A stretch of DNA of 64,000 nt from Shimia sp049116215 (GTDB lineage: Bacteria; Pseudomonadota; Alphaproteobacteria; Rhodobacterales; Rhodobacteraceae). The stretch is from positions 1,054,001-1,118,000 of the forward strand of contig NZ_JAGDZB010000001.1 in assembly GCF_049116215.1 (NCBI RefSeq), written 5' to 3'. This document shows, piece by piece, positions 1-7,072 of the stretch. Numbering within the stretch: the stretch's first letter is position 1; each line of letters begins with the position of its first letter. The translations under genes and the position numbers were made by a program. The notes under the pieces were generated by a model. It had not been told where the DNA came from, did no database searches, and was given only the letters and a program-made list of their open reading frames with translations.

Positions 1-70
1 TGGGCGTGCGTCGCGATTTGCCTGTGCCTTTTTTCTTCCAAACACCTTTGGACTCGTCCAGCGGTACCAT
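1..70 (-). CDS. 5' end of an unidentified gene, cut by the window edge
   Basis: Only the first 23 codons are inside the window, read leftwards from an ATG at 70-68. The peptide begins MVPLDESKGVWKKKGTGKSR and is very basic. A good ribosome-binding site (GGAGG, five bases before ATG) supports a real start. It lies 85 bases downstream of the LysR gene in the same direction. A basic, glycine-rich N-terminus followed by a KGRQ-like segment would suit an FdsG/NuoE-type subunit of NAD-dependent formate dehydrogenase, a frequent neighbour of such LysR genes in this family. That is a guess: too little is visible to name it. Confidence 0.5.
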   Translation of the reverse strand, partial: MVPLDESKGVWKKKGTGKSRRTP

Positions 71-155
71 GGTCACCTCCCTGCCAGATGGCTCAGGGTG
101 GCATCACGCAAACTGATAATCAATCAGGTAAAGCTTAAGTTGCGATCAGTTTTGC

Positions 156-1043
156 TTATGAATTATTCAGGTTGAGCGCACGACGAAGCGCTTCAACCGT
201 GGACAATCCTGGATCGCGGTGTGGAGAGATCAGGCTCACGTCTTTTTGCACCACCGGATCGGTTAAGGGCAGCGCAACGGTGCCTGCCATCTTTCCCAGG
301 CTGTTGGCCAAGCCTTCCGGAATGACCGTCGCCGCCATCCCATTGGCTGCCATTAACATAGAGGAGGTGAATTCCCCGGTTTCCGCCACCACCGTGGGCA
401 CCACACCGATGTCGCGAAACACCAAATCAAGGATGCGCCGGTTCTGCATACCCGGCTCCAGCAAGCTCAAAGGCAATTGTGCGGCTTCTTCCCAGCTGGC
501 GTTGCCACGCTCACGCGGCGCAAGTTCTTTGGGGGACAGCAGCAGATAGGCCTCGTGATAGAGATGCTCGACGCGCATCATTTCCGGCGACACGCCCTCG
601 CCATAGGTTATCCCAGCGTCAAAAACCCCGTTTTCCAATCCCTGTTGGATGGCCAGGGATGAGGCCGCTTGCACCCGCACAACAATCCCTGGGTGGACCG
701 TGCGCAGTTTCTGAACCGTGTCCGCTGCAAATCCCACAGCGGTTGGCACCACGCCAATCGCAAGTTTCCCGGTGATTTCTCCACCGGCGGAGCGAAAATC
801 CTCTTCGAGCAGCTTCACACTGTCCATGATTTTGCGGGCGTGACGCACCAGTGCTTCCCCTTCCGGAGTGAAGCCCAAAAACCGGTTGCCGCGTTTCACA
901 ATTGCCGCGTCGAGGCGTTCTTCCATCTTGCGAATGCGCATGCTGAACGCAGGCTGGGACACGCCACATTCCTCCGCAGCCCGTGCAAAATGTCCGTGAC
1001 GGGCCAGTGAGGACAGAAATTCTAGGTCTTTCAGGCTGATCAA
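156..1043 (-). CDS. LysR-family transcriptional regulator
   Basis: A 295-residue protein of normal LysR length. Residues 1-60 form the winged helix-turn-helix (LEFLSSLARHGHFARAAEEC, then SQPAFSMRIRKMEERLDAAI), and the rest is the periplasmic-binding-protein-like effector domain starting near ITGKLAIGVVPT. The start is TTG at 1043, chosen because GGAG lies seven bases upstream and the family N-terminus (ISLKDLEFL) begins exactly there; no ATG fits. It is divergent from petABC and lies upstream of, and in line with, the partial gene at the left edge, which is its more likely target. The effector ligand cannot be read from the sequence. Control of the bc1 operon is possible but not favoured. Confidence 0.9.
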   Translation of the reverse strand: MISLKDLEFLSSLARHGHFARAAEECGVSQPAFSMRIRKMEERLDAAIVKRGNRFLGFTPEGEALVRHARKIMDSVKLLEEDFRSAGGEITGKLAIGVVPTAVGFAADTVQKLRTVHPGIVVRVQAASSLAIQQGLENGVFDAGITYGEGVSPEMMRVEHLYHEAYLLLSPKELAPRERGNASWEEAAQLPLSLLEPGMQNRRILDLVFRDIGVVPTVVAETGEFTSSMLMAANGMAATVIPEGLANSLGKMAGTVALPLTDPVVQKDVSLISPHRDPGLSTVEALRRALNLNNS

Positions 1044-1349
1044 AAGGCCGCTCCGCTTGGCTGTGGGTCAAGCTCTAGCGGCTTTACATGGCCTGCGCCA
1101 GCCTGCGGACTCGCCCGCGATTCGAGCGGTTCGGGGCGCAAAATCCAAAGCACAGGGTAAGAATATTGCGGCCCATTGCCTGAAAAACCGTGTCATCAAG
1201 CGCGACAAGGGGACGCGACAGTACAAGATAAGCGAATGTTCGCTGGACGGGTTGCACCACCTTCGTTAAATAGCGGCGGAGAGAGGCTGCGGGTAACTGC
1301 GGCCCGAACCGATATGGGCCGCTTGTCGGCTGAAAAATGGAGGAACCTC
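1044..1349. other. Divergent intergenic region between the LysR gene and petA
   Basis: About 306 bases without a convincing gene. Reading frames that enter petA from upstream extend far beyond the normal Rieske N-terminus and are discounted. The region holds a 14-base palindrome AGCGAATGTTCGCT at 1231-1244 and a hairpin (GCGGCCC at 1299-1305 pairing with GGGCCGC at 1316-1322) about 28 bases before the petA start. Promoters for both flanking genes must lie here, but I see no strong -35/-10 pair. Confidence 0.5.
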
Positions 1350-1910
1350 GTGTCCCACGCAGAAGATCACGAAGGCACCCGGAGAGACTTTCTCTACTAC
1401 GCCACCGCTGGCGCAGGTGCCGTGGCTACTGGTGCCGCCGTCTGGCCGCTGGTCAATCAGATGAACCCCTCCGCCGATGTGCGCGCGCTCTCCTCGATTC
1501 GCGTTGATACATCCGGCATTGAGCCAGGTACGCAGTTGACTGTGAAATGGCTTGGTAAGCCGGTGTTTATTCGCCGCCGCACCCAAACTGAGATCGACGA
1601 AGCCCGTGCGGTCACCATGGACGACCTGTCCATCGACCAAGCGTCTCAAAACGCCAACAAGCCAGGCACCGACGCTGCGGATGAAAACCGCGCGATGGAT
1701 GAAACCGGCGAATGGCTGGTAATGATGGGCGTGTGTACCCACCTCGGTTGTGTGCCTCTGGGCGACGGCGCTGGTGACTTTGGTGGCTGGTTCTGCCCAT
1801 GCCACGGCTCGCACTACGACACCTCCGGCCGCATCCGCAAAGGTCCGGCTCCTGAAAACCTCCACGTTCCTGTTGCCCGCTTTGAGGGCAGCGAACTGGT
1901 CCTCGGATAA
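1350..1910 (+). CDS. petA: Ubiquinol-cytochrome c reductase, Rieske iron-sulfur subunit
   Basis: A 186-residue Rieske protein of cytochrome bc1, which takes the first electron from ubiquinol at the Qo site on the periplasmic side. The start is GTG at 1350, preceded by GGAGGAAC; this gives the same length as the Rhodobacter protein, whereas the longer in-frame ATG at 1176 adds 58 residues with no family support. A twin-arginine motif (RRDFLYY, residues 11-17) and a hydrophobic anchor (about 18-35) show Tat-dependent insertion. The 2Fe-2S ligands are C129 and H131 in CTHLGC and C149 and H152 in CPCHGSH, with C134 and C151 placed for the disulfide. First gene of petABC, 12 bases before petB. Confidence 0.97.
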   Translation: MSHAEDHEGTRRDFLYYATAGAGAVATGAAVWPLVNQMNPSADVRALSSIRVDTSGIEPGTQLTVKWLGKPVFIRRRTQTEIDEARAVTMDDLSIDQASQNANKPGTDAADENRAMDETGEWLVMMGVCTHLGCVPLGDGAGDFGGWFCPCHGSHYDTSGRIRKGPAPENLHVPVARFEGSELVLG

Positions 1911-1922
1911 GGAGACGCGCGT

Positions 1923-3236
1923 ATGTCTGGTATCCCACACGATCACTACGAGCCCAAGACCAAGGGCGAAAAATGGGTTGAAAGCCGCCTTCCGATCATC
2001 GGTCTGCTGTACAACACCCTGATGATTCCAACGCCAAAGAACCTGAACTGGTGGTGGATTTGGGGCATCGTTCTGGCGTTCTGCCTGGTGCTGCAAATTG
2101 TCACCGGCATTGTTCTGGTGATGCACTACACCCCGCACGTTGATCTGGCGTTTGCTTCCGTTGAGCACATCATGCGCAACGTGAACGGCGGTCACATGAT
2201 CCGCTATATCCACATGAACGGCGCCTCGCTGTTCTTCTTTGCTGTCTACATCCACATCTTCCGTGGCCTCTACTACGGCTCTTATAAAGCCCCACGTGAG
2301 ATCACATGGATTGTTGGCATGATCATCTACCTTCTGATGATGGCCGCAGGCTTCATGGGCTACGTTCTGCCTTGGGGTCAGATGTCCTTCTGGGGTGCAA
2401 CCGTGATCACCGGCCTGTTTGGCGCGATCCCATTTGTGGGCGAAGCGATCCAGACCTGGCTGCTGGGTGGACCAGCGGTGGACAACGCCACGCTGAACCG
2501 GTTCTTCTCGCTGCACTATCTGGTGCCGTTTGTGATTGCCGCTCTGGTAGTTGTGCACATCTGGGCGTTCCACACCACGGGCAACAACAACCCAACCGGT
2601 GTTGATGTTCGTAAGGGTTCCAAAGAAGAAGCTGAGAAAGACACCCTGCCGTTCTGGCCTTACTTCGTGATCAAAGATCTCGTGGGCCTGGCAATTGTTC
2701 TGACCATCTTCTTCGCGATCGTAGGCTTTATGCCTAACTACCTGGGTCACCCGGACAACTATCTCGAAGCCAACCCGCTGGCGACACCTGCACACATCGT
2801 GCCTGAATGGTACTTCCTGCCGTTCTACGCCATCCTGCGTGCCTTCACTGCCGACGTTTGGGTTGTGATGGGTGCCAGCTGGATCACCGGTGGCATCATC
2901 GACGCGAAGTTCTTTGGTGTTCTGGCGATGTTTGGTGCGATCATTGCGATGGCTTTGGTGCCATGGCTCGATACCTCCCGCGTGCGCTCCGGTCGTTACC
3001 GTCCGATGTTCAAGTGGTGGTACGCCCTTCTGGTTGTCGACTTCATCGTTCTGATGTGGGCCGGCGCGATGCCAGCAGAACCGCCATATTCCACCATCTC
3101 CTTGATCGGTGCGACATACTGGTTCGCTTACTTCTTTGTGATCCTGCCGATCCTCGGTGTGATCGAAAAGCCGACAACTCCGCCGGCCACCATCGAAGAA
3201 GACTTCAACGCCCACTACGGCAAACCTGCTGAATAA
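1923..3236 (+). CDS. petB: Cytochrome b subunit of the bc1 complex
   Basis: A 437-residue membrane protein with eight predicted helices that carries hemes bL and bH and forms the Qo and Qi quinone sites. The four heme-ligand histidines fall at H97, H111, H198 and H212, the same numbers as in Rhodobacter. The Qo-site motif PEWY is at 294-297 and the glycine-rich first core helix is intact. The ribosome-binding site AAGGAG precedes the ATG. It sits between petA and petC in the standard order with short spacers (12 and 14 bases), so the three are co-transcribed. Nothing suggests resistance substitutions or truncation. Confidence 0.98.
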   Translation: MSGIPHDHYEPKTKGEKWVESRLPIIGLLYNTLMIPTPKNLNWWWIWGIVLAFCLVLQIVTGIVLVMHYTPHVDLAFASVEHIMRNVNGGHMIRYIHMNGASLFFFAVYIHIFRGLYYGSYKAPREITWIVGMIIYLLMMAAGFMGYVLPWGQMSFWGATVITGLFGAIPFVGEAIQTWLLGGPAVDNATLNRFFSLHYLVPFVIAALVVVHIWAFHTTGNNNPTGVDVRKGSKEEAEKDTLPFWPYFVIKDLVGLAIVLTIFFAIVGFMPNYLGHPDNYLEANPLATPAHIVPEWYFLPFYAILRAFTADVWVVMGASWITGGIIDAKFFGVLAMFGAIIAMALVPWLDTSRVRSGRYRPMFKWWYALLVVDFIVLMWAGAMPAEPPYSTISLIGATYWFAYFFVILPILGVIEKPTTPPATIEEDFNAHYGKPAE

Positions 3237-3250
3237 GAGGAACCAGGATT

Positions 3251-4042
3251 ATGCTTAAGAAACTTAGCATTGCTGCTTTGGCCGCCCTGTCCTTCTCGGC
3301 AGGTGGCGCGATGGCTGCAGGTGGCGCAGGCCACGTCGAAGACATCGACTTCTCCTTTGAAGGTCCGTTTGGCAAATTTGACCAGAACCAGCTGCAACGT
3401 GGCCTTCAGGTCTACACCGAGGTTTGCTCAGCGTGTCACGGCCTGAAGTATGTCCCGCTGCGCACACTGGCTGACGAAGGTGGTCCACACCTGCCGGAAG
3501 ATCAGGTGCGTGCTTACGCGGCGCAGTTCGACATCTTTGATCCGGAGCTGGACGATGATCGCCCTCGGGCGCCAACCGACCACTTCCCTGAGAGCGGTCT
3601 GGCAGAAGCGCCGGACCTCAGCTTGATGGCCAAAGCACGCGCAGGCTTCCACGGTCCGCAGGGCACCGGCATCAACCAGCTGGTCAAAGGCATGGGTGGC
3701 GCAGAGTACATCTACTCTCTGCTGACCGGTTACACCGGTGAGGAGAAAGAAGAAGCTGGCACCACCTTCTACGAAAACACCGCCTTCCCGGGTGGTTGGA
3801 TCGCCATGGCACCTCCACTGTATGGTGAGGATGTGGAGTACGCCGATGGCCACTCCAACTCCCTGCACCACGTGGCAGAGGATACGGCCGCCTTCCTGAT
3901 GTGGACAGCCGAACCAAAAATGATGGCCCGTCAGCGCGCAGGCCTGACAGCGGTTCTGTTCCTGACACTGCTCAGCGTGTTGCTCTACCTGACCAACAAG
4001 AAGCTCTGGGCGCCGATCAAAGGCAAAAAGCTCAACCTCTAA
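3251..4042 (+). CDS. petC: Cytochrome c1 of the bc1 complex
   Basis: A 263-residue precursor. A cleavable signal peptide (residues 1-22, ending near GGAMAAG) leads to the periplasm. The covalent heme site is CSACH (C59, C62, H63), and the sixth ligand is M186 in WIAMAPPLY. A single C-terminal transmembrane helix (about 230-250) anchors it. It passes electrons from the Rieske protein to a soluble or membrane cytochrome c. AGAGGAAC precedes the ATG. It closes the petABC operon and is followed by a strong terminator. Confidence 0.97.
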   Translation: MLKKLSIAALAALSFSAGGAMAAGGAGHVEDIDFSFEGPFGKFDQNQLQRGLQVYTEVCSACHGLKYVPLRTLADEGGPHLPEDQVRAYAAQFDIFDPELDDDRPRAPTDHFPESGLAEAPDLSLMAKARAGFHGPQGTGINQLVKGMGGAEYIYSLLTGYTGEEKEEAGTTFYENTAFPGGWIAMAPPLYGEDVEYADGHSNSLHHVAEDTAAFLMWTAEPKMMARQRAGLTAVLFLTLLSVLLYLTNKKLWAPIKGKKLNL

Positions 4043-4067
4043 TGAGCTGACAGAGATCCAAATATTT

Positions 4068-4107
4068 GCGCCTCGCCGGGTCACCCTGGCGGGGCGCTTT
4101 CATTTTT
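4068..4107 (+). terminator. Rho-independent terminator of petABC
   Basis: A 13-base-pair stem with two G-T pairs (4068-4080 with 4085-4097) and a TCAC loop, followed by TTTCATTTTTT. It starts 25 bases after the petC stop codon. Confidence 0.85.
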
Positions 4108-4178
4108 TGCTTTGGAAAACCATAGAATCGGGCGCACATTGGATCAGGCGACGGGACTCACAGGACCGGAGGCTCTAG

Positions 4179-4970
4179 ATGTTTCGATTTTTTACAGCGC
4201 TATCGACCCTGCTCTTCTGGGGCAGCAGCCCGCTTTTGGCCAACCCCATAACGCTTTCTGATTCAGATGATTGGCGCATCCGCGGCACGCTTGGCCTGTT
4301 TGCGGCTGCCAAAACCAACGGCGATGTCACTGTGGCGGGTAACACCGCCGCGCTGGACATGAATTTGCGCGACGCTCTAGAGCATTTGGATTTTACGGCC
4401 ACCGGCCGGTTTGAAGCTTGGAATGGACGGCTGGGCTTGATTGCCGAGGGGCATTACATCGGACTAAGCGAGACTGGAACGATCTCCTCCGGCCCAAGAG
4501 CAGGCCGAACTGCAGAAGTGGAATCCACACAAAGCTGGTTGGGGCTGATGGTGGGGTATCGCGCCCTGAGCGGTGAGATGGGCAATGGCCGTCCCTTTGC
4601 CTTCGACGTGCAAGGCGGCGCGCGCTACAATCGCCTCACGCAAAGCGTGGTTGGCTCTGGTGGGCTTGTGGATGCTGGCGGGACTGAACGTTGGTGGGAA
4701 CCGGTGGTGGGCGCGCGCTATGCCTGGGAAATCGCGGACACTTGGACAGGTGCTGTTGCGGTGGATGCCAGTGGCTTTGGCGCAAATGGCAATAAGCTCG
4801 CCTGGAGCGCCAATCTCGCTATTTCCAAACAATTCAATGAACGCTCATCTGTGGTGTTCGGCTGGCGCCATTACGACATCAATTTTGAAACCACTAGGTC
4901 TGACGGTGCGTTTGGGGCGGATTTCTACTCGACCGGCCCCTTTATTGCTTACGCCTATACGTTCAAGTGA
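4179..4970 (+). CDS. Predicted outer-membrane beta-barrel protein, unknown function
   Basis: A 263-residue protein with a signal peptide (residues 1-21, cleavage after SSPLLA). The mature part is rich in alternating hydrophobic/aromatic strands (for example RFEAWNGRLGLIAEGHYIGL, WLGLMVGYRAL, AYAYTFK) and resembles small 8- to 10-stranded outer-membrane barrels. The C-terminus (IAYAYTFK) is aromatic-rich but does not end in phenylalanine. GGAGG lies a few bases before ATG. It stands alone between the petABC terminator and rpmJ. I do not recognise the specific family; the barrel call comes from the strand pattern and secretion signal. Confidence 0.7.
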   Translation: MFRFFTALSTLLFWGSSPLLANPITLSDSDDWRIRGTLGLFAAAKTNGDVTVAGNTAALDMNLRDALEHLDFTATGRFEAWNGRLGLIAEGHYIGLSETGTISSGPRAGRTAEVESTQSWLGLMVGYRALSGEMGNGRPFAFDVQGGARYNRLTQSVVGSGGLVDAGGTERWWEPVVGARYAWEIADTWTGAVAVDASGFGANGNKLAWSANLAISKQFNERSSVVFGWRHYDINFETTRSDGAFGADFYSTGPFIAYAYTFK

Positions 4971-4993
4971 GTGCGAAACAACGGTGCTTGCAA

Positions 4994-5024
4994 CAAAAAA
5001 GCCGCCCAAAGGCGGCTTCTTCTT
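4994..5024. terminator. Bidirectional terminator between the barrel gene and rpmJ
   Basis: GCCGCC-CAAA-GGCGGC hairpin (5001-5016). On the minus strand it is followed by TTTTTTG, making a strong terminator for rpmJ. On the plus strand it is followed by TTCTTCTTC, a weaker one for the upstream gene. Confidence 0.8.
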
Positions 5025-5047
5025 CGCTGTGATGTAAGTCTTACGAC

Positions 5048-5173
5048 TTAGCCCTGACGTGCTTTGAAGCGACGCTGGGTCTTATTGATCACGTAAACGC
5101 GGCCCTTGCGGCGCACGATCCGGCAATCGCGGTGCCGGTTCTTGAGCGAGCGGAGCGAGTTCTTGACCTTCAT
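5048..5173 (-). CDS. rpmJ: 50S ribosomal protein L36, long form
   Basis: A 41-residue basic protein beginning MKVKNSLRSLKNRHRDCR and ending RRFKARQG. The length and sequence match the longer, zinc-poor L36 type: only one cysteine (C17) is visible and the C-x2-C...C-H zinc ribbon is absent, as is usual for the 41-residue alphaproteobacterial form. It is a small component of the large ribosomal subunit. GAGGAGAAG precedes the ATG. The gene is single, between the tRNA gene and the shared terminator. Confidence 0.96.
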   Translation of the reverse strand: MKVKNSLRSLKNRHRDCRIVRRKGRVYVINKTQRRFKARQG

Positions 5174-5221
5174 GGGTCTTCTCCTCATTTCGCGGCGCGG
5201 CGTGCGCCTGGGGTTACGGGA

Positions 5222-5238
5222 CCTCTCAAAGTGAGAGG
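5222..5238 (-). terminator. Short hairpin downstream of tRNA-Val
   Basis: CCTCTCA pairs with TGAGAGG around a three-base loop, 11 bases past the tRNA 3' end on the minus strand. There is no T-run, so it may be a processing signal rather than a terminator; transcription could continue into rpmJ. Confidence 0.35.
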
Positions 5239-5249
5239 CGATGAATTCA

Positions 5250-5324
5250 TGGTGGGCGATACTGGGATCGAACCAGTGACCCCTTCGATGTCAACGAAGT
5301 GCTCTACCGCTGAGCTAATCGCCC
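5250..5324 (-). tRNA. tRNA-Val, anticodon GAC
   Basis: A 75-base tRNA on the minus strand with an encoded CCA end. The acceptor stem GGGCGAT pairs with ATCGCCC. The anticodon arm is CTTCG-TTGACAT-CGAAG, giving anticodon GAC, which reads GUC/GUU valine codons. The T arm carries GGTTCGATCCC. All arms pair as expected. Confidence 0.97.
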
Positions 5325-5427
5325 TTACTACCAGCTTGGATCAAACTCCCCCTAACGAAAGGGGGCGCGGAAAACCCGCGCCAGTGGCGGTCTCTATAAA
5401 AGGAGTCGCAGGGGGGATCAAGGGCTT

Positions 5428-5455
5428 TTGGCGCAGTAATTTTTTCGTCTATAGT
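5428..5455 (+). promoter_or_regulatory. Candidate sigma-70 promoter for the amidohydrolase gene
   Basis: TTGGCG, 16 bases, TATAGT, ending 20 bases before the start codon at 5476. Just upstream is a GC-rich hairpin (GGCGCGG at 5364-5370 with CCGCGCC at 5376-5382). Promoter activity is inferred from consensus match only. Confidence 0.4.
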
Positions 5456-5475
5456 TTGAGGGAACAGGAGAGACG

Positions 5476-6339
5476 ATGCAAACGCCCGCCTACCGCATTT
5501 TTGAGCCTCAAACCGTGCAGACATCGGTGGTTTTTGCCTCGCCGCATAGCGGCTGTGACTATCCGGAGTGGTTTATTCGGCGGTCTTTGCTCAATGCGCA
5601 CACGATTCGCTCATCCGAAGATGCTTACGTCGACCAACTCTTTGCGGAGGCACCCAATTTTGGCGCACCGTTCCTTGTGGCGCAGGCACCCAGAGCCTTG
5701 TTGGACCTGAATCGCGCGGCCGAGGAGCTGGACCCTGCCTTGATCCAAGGCGTACGCAAGGTGGGACACAATCCACGTGTTGCCTCGGGCCTCGGGGTGA
5801 TTCCGCGCGTGGTCGCAAACGGGCGGGCGATCTATCACGGCAAAATGACCCGTGCAGAGGCGGATGACCGCATCGAGACATATTGGCGCCCGTACCACAC
5901 TGCGCTGCAAACTTTGCTCGAAACAGCCAGGCAGGCGTTTGGCGAAGCGATTTTGATTGATTGCCACTCCATGCCGCGAGAAGCCGTGCAAGGCGCCTCC
6001 CGCCGTGGCGTACCGCGGCCCGAAATTGTGCTTGGGGATCGTTTTGGCGCCGCCGCAGATGTCGAGCTGGTGGATCAGATTGAAGCCGCGTTCCTGAAGG
6101 CCGGCTTTGTGGTGTCCCGCAACACGCCGTTTGCCGGCGCGTATGTCACGCAACACTATGGTCGCCCGCTCAAGGCGCAACACGCAATCCAAATTGAAAT
6201 TGACCGGTCGCTCTATATGGATGAGGCCACCATCCAACCACATGCTGACTACGAGAATTTCCGCGCGCGCCTGACCTCGGTGGTGGCCCAAATTGCGGCC
6301 TTGGGCAAACCGGACACAAACAGTCTGGCTGCGGAATAA
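5476..6339 (+). CDS. N-formylglutamate amidohydrolase family protein
   Basis: A 287-residue cytoplasmic metal hydrolase of the HutG/FGase family, which cleaves N-formyl-L-glutamate to formate and glutamate. Family hallmarks seen: ASPHSGCDYP (residues 21-30), a DLNR segment after APRALL, the ILIDCHSMP metal site, and the HAIQIEIDRSLYMDE block near the C-terminus. AGGAGA precedes the ATG. No other hut genes are nearby, so a role in histidine breakdown is not shown; stand-alone members can act on other N-formyl or N-acyl amino acids. It is followed by pncA after about 60 bases. Confidence 0.88.
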   Translation: MQTPAYRIFEPQTVQTSVVFASPHSGCDYPEWFIRRSLLNAHTIRSSEDAYVDQLFAEAPNFGAPFLVAQAPRALLDLNRAAEELDPALIQGVRKVGHNPRVASGLGVIPRVVANGRAIYHGKMTRAEADDRIETYWRPYHTALQTLLETARQAFGEAILIDCHSMPREAVQGASRRGVPRPEIVLGDRFGAAADVELVDQIEAAFLKAGFVVSRNTPFAGAYVTQHYGRPLKAQHAIQIEIDRSLYMDEATIQPHADYENFRARLTSVVAQIAALGKPDTNSLAAE

Positions 6340-6402
6340 TTCACAGCCGTTGACCTGACCGGCACGGTTGGTAAGTCTTTCGCCAAAGACGAGGAGACCA
6401 GA

Positions 6403-6999
6403 ATGGCCAACGCTTTGATTGTGATTGATGTGCAAAACGACTTTTGCCCCGGCGGCGCGCTGGCGGTGCCCGAAGGCGATCAGATTGTGCCCAGAATCAA
6501 CGCCCTGATGCAGGACTTTGACACGGTGGTTCTGACACAAGACTGGCATCCGGCCGGCCATTCGTCTTTTGCCAGCAGCCACGATGGCAAATCTCCCTAC
6601 GAGATGATCGACATGCCATATGGGCCACAGGTGTTGTGGCCAGACCACTGCGTGCAGGGCAGCGCTGGTTCGGACCTACACGCCGACCTCGACGTGACCC
6701 GCGCCAATGTCATCATCCGAAAAGGTACAAATCCGGCCATCGACAGCTACTCCGCATTTTTTGAGAACGACCAAAAAACCCCAACCGGTCTGGAAGGGTA
6801 TCTTAAAACACTGGGTGTCACCGAGATCACAATGGTTGGGCTGGCCACCGATTTTTGCGTGCAGTTCTCCGCGCTGGACGCCGCCCGATTGGGGTTCCAG
6901 GTGACGGTCCGCGAAGGCCTGTGTCGTGCGATTGATCTCGATGGCTCCCTCAAGGCTGCTAAAAATGCCATGGATGCAGCAGGAATTTCTCGCATTTGA
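6403..6999 (+). CDS. pncA: Nicotinamidase
   Basis: A 198-residue isochorismatase-fold enzyme that deamidates nicotinamide to nicotinate in NAD salvage. The catalytic aspartate is D9 in IVIDVQNDF and the nucleophile is C152 in ATDFCVQFSALDA. The metal-binding DWHPAGHSSF segment and GPQVLWPDHCVQGS are intact, and these separate nicotinamidases from other cysteine hydrolases of the fold. GAGGAGACC precedes the ATG. The product feeds PncB at 9392. The two salvage genes are separated by a histidine kinase gene on the same strand, so the three may form one transcription unit. Confidence 0.95.
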   Translation: MANALIVIDVQNDFCPGGALAVPEGDQIVPRINALMQDFDTVVLTQDWHPAGHSSFASSHDGKSPYEMIDMPYGPQVLWPDHCVQGSAGSDLHADLDVTRANVIIRKGTNPAIDSYSAFFENDQKTPTGLEGYLKTLGVTEITMVGLATDFCVQFSALDAARLGFQVTVREGLCRAIDLDGSLKAAKNAMDAAGISRI

Positions 7000-7072
7000 G
7001 AGAAAAAATTCTTGGTTTGTTAACCAAATACCGGTCATTTACCCATTGTTAGTTGTCTGAGAAGATTGGGAA

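Noticed and set aside
1176..1349. 58-residue N-terminal extension of the Rieske protein
   Set aside because: No family support; GTG at 1350 with a good ribosome-binding site gives the exact Rhodobacter length.
1266..3215. 649-residue frame antisense to petAB
   Set aside because: Shadow of the bc1 genes; composition is histidine/arginine-rich junk and no domain is visible.
5476..6339. Histidine utilisation operon
   Set aside because: Only the N-formylglutamate amidohydrolase family member is present; no hutH, hutU, hutI or hutF is next to it.
7012..7027. TTGGTT/AACCAA inverted repeat between pncA and the kinase
   Set aside because: Short stem and no T-run; too weak to call a terminator or operator.
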